Below are positions 1-8,299 of a stretch of DNA of 64,000 bases, piece by piece. The stretch comes from Streptantibioticus ferralitis. GTDB lineage: Bacteria > Actinomycetota > Actinomycetes > Streptomycetales > Streptomycetaceae. The notes beneath the pieces were generated by a model. That model saw only the letters and a program-made list of their open reading frames with translations. It ran no database searches and had not been told where the DNA came from. How positions within the stretch are numbered: position 1 is the stretch's first letter; every line of letters begins with the position of its first letter. Made by a program: the position numbers and the translations under genes. The stretch lies in contig NZ_JARHTQ010000009.1 of NCBI RefSeq assembly GCF_029223525.1, positions 124,001 to 188,000 of the forward strand, read 5' to 3'.

Positions 1-53
1 ACCAGGGCGACATCATGCGACCGTTCGGCCCAGTCGATACCGCAGTAGATCAA
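1..53 (-). CDS. IS110-family transposase, N-terminal end only (runs off window)
   Basis: The minus strand from position 53 reads LIYCGIDWAERSHDVALV, which matches the N-terminus of IS110-family (DEDD, RuvC-like) transposases. The Asp in GIDWA is the first catalytic acidic residue of that fold. The start is taken as TTG at 53 because a GGGAGG Shine-Dalgarno sequence lies about 7 bases upstream. Only 17 codons are inside the window, so intactness cannot be judged. The short length lowers confidence, but the motif is distinctive. Confidence 0.72.
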   Translation of the reverse strand, partial: MIYCGIDWAERSHDVAL

Positions 54-538
54 GTGTGCTCCTCCCCTGAGCAATTGGCATTTGCGCTGGTCACGAGCGC
101 ATGCGGGCCACGCGCCGACCTAATTCCAGGACTCGACCGCAGGGTCGGTCCGCCACCTCACTAGCCGTTCGCGGCACCAGCGCACCGCACGGGCCTCGGT
201 CTGAAGCGGGAGCTCGGACAGCTCGGGCGTAACGAGAGGTCACCGCGCAGCGGGCTCGCACCACGAAGATCAACGAGCGAGCACGGCATCAGGTGGTGGC
301 AGCCACGGAGACGCCGAACGCCGCCGCTCTAGGACGAGGCATCAAGGGCCAGGTCAGAGAAAGGCATCCGTCCGGCGCCCACGCGACCGCCACCACCACA
401 GACACGAGGACCGCCCGCACGGTCTAACCAGAGGCTTCACGAGCCCGGCTCACAACAGACGTGACGGTCCTCACTCGAACAACCCAGTGACGCCACCCGA
501 CGCCCTGCGGCCGTTGCAAAGGAATTAGGCTCACAAGG
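54..538. other. No protein gene seen; probable IS110 left end plus gene-upstream DNA
   Basis: No ORF here has convincing coding features. The first 100-300 bases lie directly upstream of the IS110-type transposase start. In that family this 5' non-coding segment encodes a structured bridge RNA. The inner boundary of the element cannot be placed because the other end is outside the window. The remainder should hold the promoter of the ArsA-like operon; I see no clear -35/-10 pair. Confidence 0.35.
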
Positions 539-1600
539 GTGAGCGCCCAACACTCAGCCGCGCCGTCGGTGTCGGCCTCGCCGACGCCGACCCGGCTCCA
601 CATCGTGACGGGCAAGGGCGGGACCGGGAAGACCACGGTCGCCGCCGCCCTCGCGCTCGCCCTGGCCGACGAGGGGAAGCGCACCCTGCTCGTCGAGGTC
701 GAGGGCCGGGGCGGCATCGCCCAGCTCTTCGAGTCCGAGGCGCTGCCGTACGAGGAGCGCAAGATCGCCGTGGCGCCGGGCGGTGGCGACGTCCACGCCC
801 TGGCGATCGACCCCGAGCTGGCGCTGCTCGACTACCTCGACATGTTCTACAAGCTGGGCCGGGCCGGTCGCGCCCTGAAGAAGCTCGGCGCGATCGACTT
901 CGCGACCACCATCGCGCCCGGCCTGCGCGACGTCCTGCTCACCGGCAAGGCGTGCGAGGCGGTCCGCCGCAAGGGAGCGTCCGGCGGGCGCGCGTACGAC
1001 GCCGTGGTGATGGACGCCCCGCCGACGGGGCGTATCACCCGCTTCCTCAACGTGAACGACGAGGTCGCGGGCCTGGCCCGGTTCGGGCCGATACACAATC
1101 AGGCACAGGCCGTCATGCGGGTCCTCAAGTCGGCCGAGACAGCGGTGCACCTGGTGACGCTGCTGGAGGAGATGCCGGTCCAGGAGACGGTGGACGGTGT
1201 CGCGGAACTGCGCGCCGCCGGGCTGCCGGTGGGCGCGGTCGTGGTCAACATGCTGCGTCCGGCGGTGCTGGACGAAGCGGCGGTACGGATCGCCACCGGA
1301 ACGGCGGAGCGCGGCCACCGTACGGCGGTCGCCAAGGCGCTGTCCCAGGCGGGCCTCGGCGGCGCCCGCCGCGGCGGCCATGCCGAACGGCTGGTGGAGC
1401 CGCTGCTGGAGCAGGCGCGCGAGCACGCCGAGCGGGTGGCACTGGAGCGCCGCGAGCGCGCGGAGATCGAGGGTCTCGACCTGCCGACGTACGAACTCGA
1501 ACTGCAAGGCGACGGCATCGAGGTGGGCGGTCTGTACCGACTGGCCAACTCGCTGAGGGAACAAGGCATCGCGGGCGTGCAGAGGGAGGGCGGGCGATGA
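539..1600 (+). CDS. ArsA-like ATPase, first of a tandem pair
   Basis: A 353-residue cytosolic P-loop ATPase of the ArsA/GET3 (SIMIBI) type. A deviant Walker [10 protein letters not shown], is at residues 25-33 and keeps the signature lysine K26. A switch-like DAPPTGR motif follows in the middle. In Streptomyces, paired ArsA-like genes of this kind sit next to wblA; they are usually annotated as anion-transporting ATPases, but no ArsB pump is nearby and the substrate is unknown. The start is GTG at 539 with a weak AAAGGA about 15 bases upstream. The stop overlaps the next gene's start (ATGA at 1597-1600), so translational coupling is likely. Bacterial ArsA-like pairs may act as heterodimers; that is inference. 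Confidence 0.85.
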   Translation: MSAQHSAAPSVSASPTPTRLHIVTGKGGTGKTTVAAALALALADEGKRTLLVEVEGRGGIAQLFESEALPYEERKIAVAPGGGDVHALAIDPELALLDYLDMFYKLGRAGRALKKLGAIDFATTIAPGLRDVLLTGKACEAVRRKGASGGRAYDAVVMDAPPTGRITRFLNVNDEVAGLARFGPIHNQAQAVMRVLKSAETAVHLVTLLEEMPVQETVDGVAELRAAGLPVGAVVVNMLRPAVLDEAAVRIATGTAERGHRTAVAKALSQAGLGGARRGGHAERLVEPLLEQAREHAERVALERRERAEIEGLDLPTYELELQGDGIEVGGLYRLANSLREQGIAGVQREGGR

Positions 1601-2928
1601 GCTGGCAGACCCCGTTGCTCGACATCGATCCGCTGCTCGACGACCGTGGGACGCGGATCATCGTGTGCTGCGGCTCGGGCGGGGTGGGCAAGACGACGAC
1701 GGCCGCGGCCCTGGGGCTGCGCGCGGCCGAGCGTGGCCGTACGGCCGTGGTGCTGACCATCGACCCCGCGCGGCGGCTCGCGCAGTCGATGGGGCTCACC
1801 GAGCTGGACAACACACCGCGCCGGGTCGAGGGCATCGACGAGTCCGCGGGCGGTCAACTGCACGCGATGATGCTGGACATGAAGCGGACGTTCGACGAGA
1901 TCGTCGTCCAGCACGCCGATCCCGAGCGGGCGCAGGCGATCTTGGAGAACCCTTTCTACCAGTCGCTTTCGGCGGGGTTCGCGGGCACGCAGGAATACAT
2001 GGCCATGGAGAAGCTGGGCCAGCTGCGGGCGCGCGACGAGTGGGACCTGATCATCGTGGACACCCCGCCCAGCCGCTCCGCCCTGGACTTCCTGGACGCC
2101 CCCAAACGTCTTGGCTCGTTCCTGGACGGCAAGTTCATCAAGTTGCTGATGGCTCCGGCGAAGGCGGGCGGGCGCGCCGGAATGATGTTCCTCAACGTCG
2201 GTCTGTCGATGATGACCGGCGCGCTGAACAAGGTAGTCGGGGCGCATCTGCTGCGGGACGTGCAGACGTTCGTGGCGGCGATGGACACGATGTTCGGCGG
2301 GTTCCGCAAGCGCGCGGACGCCACGTACCGGCTGCTGCAGGCTCCCGGTACGGCGTTCCTCGTGGTGGCGGCGCCGGAGCGGGACGCGCTGCGCGAGGCC
2401 TCGTACTTCGTGGAGCGGCTGGCGGCGGAGGACATGCCGCTGGCCGGGCTGGTGCTCAACCGGGTGCACACCAGCGGCGCCGCGCGGTTGACGGCGGAAC
2501 GGGCGCTCGCGGCCGCCGAGGCGTTGGAGGATTTGGCGGCGGAGTGGCCGGACGCCGTGGATCCGGCGTCAAACTCCCTCATGAACGCGGAAGTTGACGA
2601 TCCGGTGGACGAGGCGGCGGACTGTCCGGCCGTGGAAAATCTTCCGGGCGGCCGCATTGTGGATCGCGACACCGGGAAGGCTGAGGCCAAGGCCCTCAGT
2701 GACCCCGGCGAGCTGCCCGCGGAGAGCCTGGCGGCGAGCCTGCTGCGGCTGCACGCCGAGCGGATGCAGGTGGTCGTCCGTGAGGGCCGTACCCGCGACC
2801 GTTTCGCTTCGGTGCATCCCGACGTGCCCGTCGCCGAAGTGGCCGCACTGCCCGGTGACGTACACGACCTGGAGGGTCTGCGTGCCGTGGGAGAGCGGCT
2901 GGCGAACGGTCAGCCGACCGCCGCGTAG
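1597..2928 (+). CDS. ArsA-like ATPase, second of a tandem pair
   Basis: A 443-residue P-loop ATPase of the same ArsA/GET3 family. The open frame extends upstream, but the ATG at 1597 is chosen because it has AGGGAGGG about 7 bases upstream and overlaps the first ATPase's stop. The P-loop reads GSGGVGKTT (residues 26-34): serine sits where the signature lysine of deviant Walker A motifs is expected, while its partner keeps that lysine. [11 protein letters not shown] switch motif follows. About 90 C-terminal residues are an insertion-rich, less conserved tail. The last 19 bases overlap the convergent wblA gene. The two ATPases probably work together; the client is unknown. Confidence 0.83.
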   Translation: MSWQTPLLDIDPLLDDRGTRIIVCCGSGGVGKTTTAAALGLRAAERGRTAVVLTIDPARRLAQSMGLTELDNTPRRVEGIDESAGGQLHAMMLDMKRTFDEIVVQHADPERAQAILENPFYQSLSAGFAGTQEYMAMEKLGQLRARDEWDLIIVDTPPSRSALDFLDAPKRLGSFLDGKFIKLLMAPAKAGGRAGMMFLNVGLSMMTGALNKVVGAHLLRDVQTFVAAMDTMFGGFRKRADATYRLLQAPGTAFLVVAAPERDALREASYFVERLAAEDMPLAGLVLNRVHTSGAARLTAERALAAAEALEDLAAEWPDAVDPASNSLMNAEVDDPVDEAADCPAVENLPGGRIVDRDTGKAEAKALSDPGELPAESLAASLLRLHAERMQVVVREGRTRDRFASVHPDVPVAEVAALPGDVHDLEGLRAVGERLANGQPTAA

Positions 2929-3239
2929 TCCTCTTCGACCTCGGCCGTCAGCAGGCCCATGCTGCGCTCGTACTCATGGCGTGCGGTCTCCAGGAGTCTG
3001 CGCCAGGAGGTGACCGTCGGGCGGCGGCGCAGCAGTGCCCTGCGCTCGCGCTCGGTCATCCCGCCCCACACGCCGAACTCAACGCGGTTGTCGAGCGCAT
3101 CCGCCAGGCATTCGGTACGCACCGGACATCCGGTGCACACCGCCTTGGCCCTGTTCTGCGCCGCCCCCTGGACGAATAGTTCGTCCGGATCTGTGGTGCG
3201 GCACGCTGCCTGCGCACTCCAGTCGGTAACCCAGCTCAT
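2910..3239 (-). CDS. wblA: WhiB-like Fe-S transcription factor WblA
   Basis: A 109-residue WhiB-family protein. The four cluster cysteines are C13, C35, C38 and C44 (C-x2-C-x5-C), followed by the GVWGG turn and a basic C-terminal helix (RRALLRRR). Sequence and neighbourhood (ArsA-like pair on one side, penicillin-binding protein on the other) match WblA, a pleiotropic down-regulator of antibiotic production that is also needed for aerial hypha maturation in Streptomyces. The start at 3239 follows GGGAGAGG and gives the usual MSWVTDW-like N-terminus; 19 more upstream codons are open but unlikely. The gene converges on and overlaps the second ATPase by 19 bases. Confidence 0.93.
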   Translation of the reverse strand: MSWVTDWSAQAACRTTDPDELFVQGAAQNRAKAVCTGCPVRTECLADALDNRVEFGVWGGMTERERRALLRRRPTVTSWRRLLETARHEYERSMGLLTAEVEEDYAAVG

Positions 3240-3634
3240 GCTGGCGCCGTCCTCTCCCGAATCGGGGCTCCCCCACGGCGGCTGCGGCATATTCACCGTC
3301 GCCAGTTGAGGACGTTACGGAAGGCGGACACGGCACAACAGCCCTTTCAGGCCCAATCTTGAATGGCCCGAATGGACTATGCGTGCGCGGCAGATCACCC
3401 AACGGAGTGAGCCTGTTTCAGAGCCGCTTCTAAGGTGACAACTCTGGGCATAACGGTCAGTTTGCCGGGGATATCGCTCAAGACCCCTGGCATATGCCGG
3501 AATCGGGACAGTTCTCATCACCCACAAGAGTGACGATGAGAGGCAAACGTGGAGCTCGATGACGCATGTGTCTTCCACAGGTTAGGCGAACAGGTGGGCG
3601 TACGTCCTCAGAATCGACACGTAGGCTGCTCCCC
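3240..3634. promoter_or_regulatory. Divergent promoter region between wblA and the penicillin-binding protein gene
   Basis: About 395 bases with no credible ORF separate two divergently read genes, so both promoters must lie here unless the second gene is read from elsewhere. The stretch 3400-3560 is visibly more AT-rich than its surroundings, as expected for a promoter region. I cannot assign specific boxes with confidence. Confidence 0.5.
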
Positions 3635-5845
3635 ATGGCCTACAAGCGCTCAGGCGGGGGTCTGGAGACGACCCGGCAAGCCGCGAAGTTCCTCGGTGTC
3701 AGTGTGCTGTCCGGAGTGGTACTGGCAGGCATCGCGCTGCCCGCCACCGGCGCCCTCGGGCTGTCCGCCAAAGGCACGGCCGCGGACTTCAACGCGCTCC
3801 CGGGTGAGCTCAAGCGCCCGCCGCTGAGTCAGGCGACGAAGATCCTGGACGCCAAGGGCGGCCTGATCGCCACCGTCTATTCGCGCGACCGCACCTCGGT
3901 CCCGCTCAGCGACATCAGCCCCACCATGCAGAAGGCGATCGTCGCGATCGAGGACGCGCGCTACTGGCAGCACGGCGCGATCGACGCGAAGGGCATTCTG
4001 CGGGCGCTGAACAGCAACGCCGCATCGGGCGGCGTCTCCCAGGGCGCCTCCACCCTCACCCAGCAGTACGTGAAGAACGTCTTCATCGAGGAAGCGGGCG
4101 ACGACCCCGACAAGGTCGCCCAGGCCACCCAGCAGACCGTCGGCCGCAAGATCAAGGAATTGAAGTACGCGATCCAGGTCGAGAAGGAACTGGGCAAGCA
4201 GCAGATCCTGGAGAACTACCTCAACATCACGTTCTTCGGCGAACAGGCGTACGGGATTCAAGCGGCTGCCCAGCGGTACTTCAGCACGGATGCGAAGAAC
4301 CTCACCCTTGACCAAGCGGCGTTGTTGGCTGGAATCGTTCAGTCACCGACCCGTTACGACCCGATCAACGACCCGCAGGAAGCCGTGACGCGCCGCAATA
4401 CGGTGCTCAAGCGCATGGCCGAGCTCGGTGACATCACCCGGGCGCAGGCCACCGAGGCACAGGCCAAGCCGCTCGGTCTGAAGCCCAGCACGCCCAGGAA
4501 CGGCTGCATCACCGCGGTCAACGGTGCGGGCTTCTTCTGTGACTACGTGCGCGAAACATTCCTGAACAACCCGGTCTTCGGCAAGACGCGGGAGGACCGC
4601 GCCAAGCTCTGGACCACCGGCGGCATGACGATCAAGACCACGCTGGATCCGCAGGCGCAGCAATCCGTCGAGGCGTCCATCCAAAAGCATGTCTACGAGA
4701 CCGACTCGGTGGCCACCGCGGTGACCCTGGTACAGCCCGGCACCGGCAAGATCGTGGCGATGGGTCAGTCGCGGCCATACGGCTTCGGGCAGAACCAGAC
4801 GCAGATCAACTACAACGTCGACCACTCGATGGGCGGCGGCAGGGGCTTCCAGTCCGGGTCGACGTTCAAGCCCATCACGGCCGCGGCCGCGATCGACGGC
4901 GGCACCGACCCCAACACCGTCTACCCGTCGCCGTACTCGATGCCGTACCCGAGTCCGGTGAACACCTGCGGCAAGCCCTGGGTCAACACCGATGGCTCGA
5001 CGCTGTCCAACGAGGACAAGTCGGAAGTCGGGCCGATGAACATGCAGAAGGCCACGGCCCTGTCGGTCAACACCTACTACGTGCAGCTCATCAGCAACAT
5101 CGGGGTCTGCCCGGTGACGCAGATGGCCCAGAAGATGGGCGTGCACCGGGCGGACGGCCACCAGATCGACCAGGTGCCCTCGATCACACTGGGCACCCAG
5201 GAGGTCAGCCCGCTGACCATGGCAGCGGCGTACGCCGCCTTCGCCAACCACGGCGTCTACTGCTCACCGACCGCGATCGAGTCGATCACGGACGCGAACG
5301 GCAAGCCGGTGGCCGTACCGCAGACCTCCTGCGCCCAGGCCATGTCCGAGAACACCGCCTCGACGCTCAACACCCTCCTCAAGGGAGTGGTCGAGGACGG
5401 TACGGGCCGGCAGGCGGGGCTGTCCGACCGGGACAGCGCGGGCAAGACCGGTACGACGGACAGCCGTTACGCGGCCTGGTTCGTCGGCTACACCTCGAAC
5501 ATGGCCGGTGCGGTCTGGGTCGGCAGCCCCGCCAAGAACCTGTCGATGACCAACATCACCATCGGTGGCGTCTACCACGACAAGGTGTTCGGCGCCGACA
5601 CCCCGGGCCCGATCTGGAAGGACGCCATGAGCGGAGCCCTGGTGGGCACACCGGCCGGGACTCTGCCCACGGTGCCGCTCGCGGGCAGCAATCCGCCGAA
5701 CGGGAACCAGAACCCCAGCCCGAACCCCGGTGACCAGGGGAAGGGCAAGGACCACGGTCACGGCGGCAACCCGCTGCCCTGGCCGACGATCAGCCTGCCG
5801 CCGGGCCTGCTGGACGGCGGCCAGAACGGCGGCAACGGACCGTAG
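3635..5845 (+). CDS. Class A penicillin-binding protein (transglycosylase-transpeptidase)
   Basis: A 736-residue bifunctional peptidoglycan synthase. It has an N-terminal membrane anchor (about residues 18-42). The GT51 glycosyltransferase domain has EDARYWQHG with catalytic E106 and GASTLTQQYVKN at 137-148. The transpeptidase domain has STFK with nucleophile S409, SVN at 477-479 and KTGT at 604-607. A Pro/Gly/Asn-rich tail ends it; no PASTA repeat is visible. The start is the ATG at 3635, giving MAYKRSGGG; the frame is open 23 codons upstream but that part is unlike the family. The protein acts at the outer face of the membrane in cell-wall growth. Its place beside wblA is conserved in Streptomyces. 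Confidence 0.92.
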   Translation: MAYKRSGGGLETTRQAAKFLGVSVLSGVVLAGIALPATGALGLSAKGTAADFNALPGELKRPPLSQATKILDAKGGLIATVYSRDRTSVPLSDISPTMQKAIVAIEDARYWQHGAIDAKGILRALNSNAASGGVSQGASTLTQQYVKNVFIEEAGDDPDKVAQATQQTVGRKIKELKYAIQVEKELGKQQILENYLNITFFGEQAYGIQAAAQRYFSTDAKNLTLDQAALLAGIVQSPTRYDPINDPQEAVTRRNTVLKRMAELGDITRAQATEAQAKPLGLKPSTPRNGCITAVNGAGFFCDYVRETFLNNPVFGKTREDRAKLWTTGGMTIKTTLDPQAQQSVEASIQKHVYETDSVATAVTLVQPGTGKIVAMGQSRPYGFGQNQTQINYNVDHSMGGGRGFQSGSTFKPITAAAAIDGGTDPNTVYPSPYSMPYPSPVNTCGKPWVNTDGSTLSNEDKSEVGPMNMQKATALSVNTYYVQLISNIGVCPVTQMAQKMGVHRADGHQIDQVPSITLGTQEVSPLTMAAAYAAFANHGVYCSPTAIESITDANGKPVAVPQTSCAQAMSENTASTLNTLLKGVVEDGTGRQAGLSDRDSAGKTGTTDSRYAAWFVGYTSNMAGAVWVGSPAKNLSMTNITIGGVYHDKVFGADTPGPIWKDAMSGALVGTPAGTLPTVPLAGSNPPNGNQNPSPNPGDQGKGKDHGHGGNPLPWPTISLPPGLLDGGQNGGNGP

Positions 5846-5861
5846 GGCCGCGCCTGTGACG

Positions 5862-5877
5862 TGTTTCACGTGAAACA
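5862..5877. other. parS: parS centromere site for ParB
   Basis: The sequence TGTTTCACGTGAAACA is a perfect 16-bp palindrome identical to the bacterial parS consensus; Streptomyces parS has the GTTTCACGTGAAAC core. It lies 17 bases after the penicillin-binding protein stop codon, outside any gene. In Streptomyces most parS sites cluster within a few hundred kilobases of oriC, which places this window on the origin side of the chromosome. Confidence 0.88.
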
Positions 5878-5888
5878 GGCGTTCTAAC

Positions 5889-5938
5889 GCGACGTGGGGG
5901 CGCCCCCGGACCGGAATCCGGGGGCGCCCCCACGTCGC
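5889..5938. terminator. Bidirectional hairpin terminator
   Basis: A 22-bp perfect stem (5889-5910 with 5917-5938) closes a six-base loop. It lies between the ends of the convergent penicillin-binding protein and YqeY genes, so it can serve both. There is no U-tract, which is usual in Streptomyces. Confidence 0.85.
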
Positions 5939-6004
5939 GCATACGGACCTCCCGTACGGGCGGATCGTCTACCGACTTCCCGCACGGGCCAAGATCAGCC
6001 CAGG

Positions 6005-6469
6005 TCAGCTGCCCAGGTGCCGCTTGACCTCGGCGGCGACCCGGCCACCTTCGGCGCGCCCGGCGACCTTCTGGTTCGCCAGCTTCATGATCGCGCCCAT
6101 CGCACGGGGGCCCTCGCTGCCCTGCGCGGCGGCCTCGGCCACGGCCTCGGCGACCAGCGCGGACAACTCCTCATCGCTGAGCGGCTTGGGCAGGTACTCG
6201 GCGAGTACCTCGCCCTCCGCGCGCTCGCGCTCGGCGGATTCCGCACGACCGCCCTTGGCGAAGGCCTCCGCGGCCTCGCGACGCTTCTTCGCCTCGCGCG
6301 CGATCACCTTCTCCACCTCGCCATCGGACAGCTCGCGGGCCTGGGTGCCCGCGACCTCCTCCTTCTGGATGGCGGCGAGGGTGAGACGGAGCGTCGACGC
6401 GCGCAGTTCGTCGCGCGCCTTGATGGCCGCGGTGAGATCGTCGTGCAACCGGGACTTGAGCGTGGTCAT
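6005..6469 (-). CDS. GatB/YqeY domain protein
   Basis: A 154-residue protein with the YqeY fold related to the C-terminal tRNA-binding domain of GatB amidotransferase. The family start TLKSRLHDDLTAAIKARDE and the KEEVAGTQARELSDGEVEKVI region are recognisable. These proteins are small, helical and cytosolic, and their free-standing role is unresolved. The ATG at 6469 is preferred because the family N-terminus begins there; 27 upstream codons are open but unlike the family. The promoter must lie in the 79-base gap shared with the divergent phosphoesterase gene. Confidence 0.88.
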   Translation of the reverse strand: MTTLKSRLHDDLTAAIKARDELRASTLRLTLAAIQKEEVAGTQARELSDGEVEKVIAREAKKRREAAEAFAKGGRAESAERERAEGEVLAEYLPKPLSDEELSALVAEAVAEAAAQGSEGPRAMGAIMKLANQKVAGRAEGGRVAAEVKRHLGS

Positions 6470-6548
6470 ACCCCGGAGTCTGCCACGGGGCCGGGCCTGA
6501 GTGCCGAAAGATTTCCTGCGGCGGAAAGGCGTCTGCCACGATGGGCGC

Positions 6549-7478
6549 ATGCGCGCTCGTTATGGGATCCCGTTGGGAATTACGGCAGTCGGCGCGGCCT
6601 CGGTGGCGTACGCCGCGGGCTTCGAGGTCCGCTCCTTCCGGCTGCGACGGGTCGAGGTCCCCGTCCTGCCGCCGGGCATGCGGCCGTTGCGTGTGCTGCA
6701 GGTCTCCGACATCCACATGGTGGGCGGGCAGAACAAGAAGCGCCGCTGGTTGCAGTCGCTGGCCGGGCTGCGGCCCGACTTCGTGATCAACACCGGCGAC
6801 AATCTCTCGGACCCCGAAGCGGTCCCGGAGACGCTGGACGCGCTCGGCCCGCTGATGGAGTTGCCGGGCGCGTATGTCTTCGGCTCGAACGACTACTACG
6901 GGCCGAAGCTCCGCAACCCGGCCCGCTACCTGGTGGAGAAGGTGCGCGGCAAGCACGGCCTCAACGGCAACCCACCGGCGCGCGGCGCGATCCACAACCC
7001 GTGGCAGGACCTGCGCGACAGCTTCGACGCGGCGGGCTGGATCGGGCTCAACAACGCCCGCGGCCGCCTCAAGCTCGACGACGGTACGGAGATCGCGCTC
7101 ACCGGCCTGGACGACCCGCACATCAAGCGCGACCGCTACGGCATGGTGGCGGGCGGCCCGTCGTCCGACGCCGACCTCTCGCTCGCCGTGGTCCACGCCC
7201 CGTACCTGCGCGTCCTCGACGCCTTCGCGGCCGATGGCTACCCCCTGATCCTGGCCGGCCACACCCACGGCGGCCAGCTGTGCGTGCCCTTCTACGGGGC
7301 ACTGGTCACCAACTGCGACCTGGACACCGGCCGGGTGAAGGGCCTGTCCACGCATCGCGCGGGCGGCCGCACCGCATACATGCACGTATCCGCAGGTTGC
7401 GGCACAAACCGGTACACGCCGGTACGCTTCGCCTGCCCGCCAGAAGCCACCCTGCTCACGCTGACACCGCGCAGCTGA
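6549..7478 (+). CDS. Membrane-anchored metallophosphoesterase
   Basis: A 309-residue calcineurin-like phosphoesterase. An uncleaved N-terminal hydrophobic segment (about residues 8-24) is followed by the metal-binding motifs in order: VSDIHM, NTGDN, FGSNDYY and GHTHGG. The last supplies the paired histidines of the dinuclear metal site. The family is often called YkuE/YaeI-like and hydrolyses phosphoesters, in some cases lipid phosphates; the substrate here is unknown. The ATG at 6549 gives MRARYGIP, the usual N-terminus of Streptomyces homologues. The gene is divergent from the YqeY gene and followed by tRNA-Pro. Confidence 0.88.
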   Translation: MRARYGIPLGITAVGAASVAYAAGFEVRSFRLRRVEVPVLPPGMRPLRVLQVSDIHMVGGQNKKRRWLQSLAGLRPDFVINTGDNLSDPEAVPETLDALGPLMELPGAYVFGSNDYYGPKLRNPARYLVEKVRGKHGLNGNPPARGAIHNPWQDLRDSFDAAGWIGLNNARGRLKLDDGTEIALTGLDDPHIKRDRYGMVAGGPSSDADLSLAVVHAPYLRVLDAFAADGYPLILAGHTHGGQLCVPFYGALVTNCDLDTGRVKGLSTHRAGGRTAYMHVSAGCGTNRYTPVRFACPPEATLLTLTPRS

Positions 7479-7549
7479 GGACCGTCCACCCGCACCGAAA
7501 CCGGATTTCGCCTCCGGTCACGAGTCCGCTAGAGTAGAGCCCGTTGCAC

Positions 7550-7623
7550 CGGGGTGTAGCGCAGCTTGGCAGCGCGCTTCGTTCGGGACGAAGAGGCCGT
7601 GGGTTCAAATCCCGCCACCCCGA
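7550..7623 (+). tRNA. tRNA-Pro (anticodon CGG)
   Basis: The 74-base sequence folds as a standard cloverleaf. The acceptor CGGGGTG pairs with CACCCCG, the anticodon stem CTTCG/CGAAG closes the loop TTCGGGA (anticodon CGG), and the T arm is GTGGG-TTCAAAT-CCCGC. The discriminator is A7623 and CCA is not encoded. An integrase relic lies directly downstream, so the 3' end has probably served as an integration site. Confidence 0.96.
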
Positions 7624-7638
7624 CTGGTGAAACACCTG

Positions 7639-7676
7639 ATCAGGGTCACCTACCGATTTCGGTATGTGGCCCTGAT
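7639..7676 (+). terminator. tRNA-Pro terminator hairpin
   Basis: ATCAGGG at 7639-7645 pairs with CCCTGAT at 7670-7676, and the inner part (CACCTACCGA with TCGGTATGTG) continues with few mismatches. The position 16 bases behind the tRNA fits termination of the tRNA transcript. Confidence 0.7.
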
Positions 7677-7701
7677 TCGTGTTGCGTGACTATCTGCGTG
7701 A

Positions 7702-7935
7702 CTACGGCTTCGGGGCGATCTTGAATATGCCGTCCATCGCCACTGGGGCGATCTGCTTCCGGTAGACCTCCGCCGTACCGGGGTGAACGAGCAGCCGGGG
7801 TCTCTTCGAGCGGCACCCCGCTGTCCGGGAGCGGCGATACGAAGTTGTGCCGCGGCTCATCCGGGGTCCGCTCATCGGGGTTACTCGTGCGCTTCCCTGA
7901 GGTCACGCCCGCCCGAGAGGTGATCCCATAGAGCC
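7702..7935 (-). pseudogene. Tyrosine integrase, decayed C-terminal fragment
   Basis: Two frames on the minus strand together give an integrase C-terminus. One contains PRHNFVSPLPDSGVPLEET (about 7800-7860), a worn form of the conserved R-H-S-F-V-S-L-L-S-D-S-G-V-x-I-E-E block that carries the second catalytic arginine. The other contains AEVYRKQIAPVAMDGIFK (to the TAG at 7702-7704), where the Tyr in VYRKQ (codon at 7762-7764) is the recombinase nucleophile. A frameshift and a deletion of the RLVGH segment separate them, and the N-terminal domains are absent. The fragment lies just downstream of tRNA-Pro and points towards it, the usual place for an integrase. It cannot be functional. Confidence 0.72.
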
Positions 7936-7986
7936 ACACGGCCCTGTCAGGGCGCGGGAGAAGACGGGCGCTCCTCAGGCCGTTCC

Positions 7987-8190
7987 TCAATCGCCCGCGT
8001 TGGACGGGTCGTTCGCAGGGGCTTCCGCGGGCCAGACCACGTCGTCGGCCATCTTCCGCAGCGCCGCCACGTCGCCGACGAAGGCCTTGCGGCCTTGCAA
8101 GGTCAACGACAGCCACGTCTGCGGCATGCTTCCGGCGATGGTCTTGCGCACCGCGACGAGGCCTTCCTTCTCAGGAAAGCACTTGAATTT
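7987..8190 (-). pseudogene. Winged-helix transcriptional regulator, C-terminal fragment
   Basis: The minus strand reads EKEGLVAVRKTIAGSMPQTW followed by LSLTLQGRKAFVGDVAALRKM and a stop at 7987-7989. This matches the end of HTH_34/MarR-like winged-helix regulators (wing plus last helix). No start or DNA-recognition helix precedes it and a stop interrupts the frame near 8190, so only the C-terminal part remains. With the neighbouring integrase relic it marks a small gene graveyard behind tRNA-Pro. Confidence 0.55.
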
Positions 8191-8299
8191 GCGTCAAGTG
8201 CGGTCCTCTCGGCGGCACTTCACGATCCGCTGGACGGCCCCCATGTCGCGGCGGGATACCGCCGGTCCGGTTCCCGCCGGACCACGTTTGAATGGAGGC

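Noticed and set aside
554-1564. Long minus-strand open frame (336 codons) opposite the first ArsA-like ATPase
   Set aside because: It is rich in Arg, His and Gln with no domain, and arises from the GC-rich third positions of the real plus-strand gene. The same applies to the other long antisense frames.
5889-5938. Inverted repeat as the end of a transposon
   Set aside because: A 22-bp perfect stem with a six-base loop between two convergent genes is explained by a terminator, and there is no transposase or target duplication.
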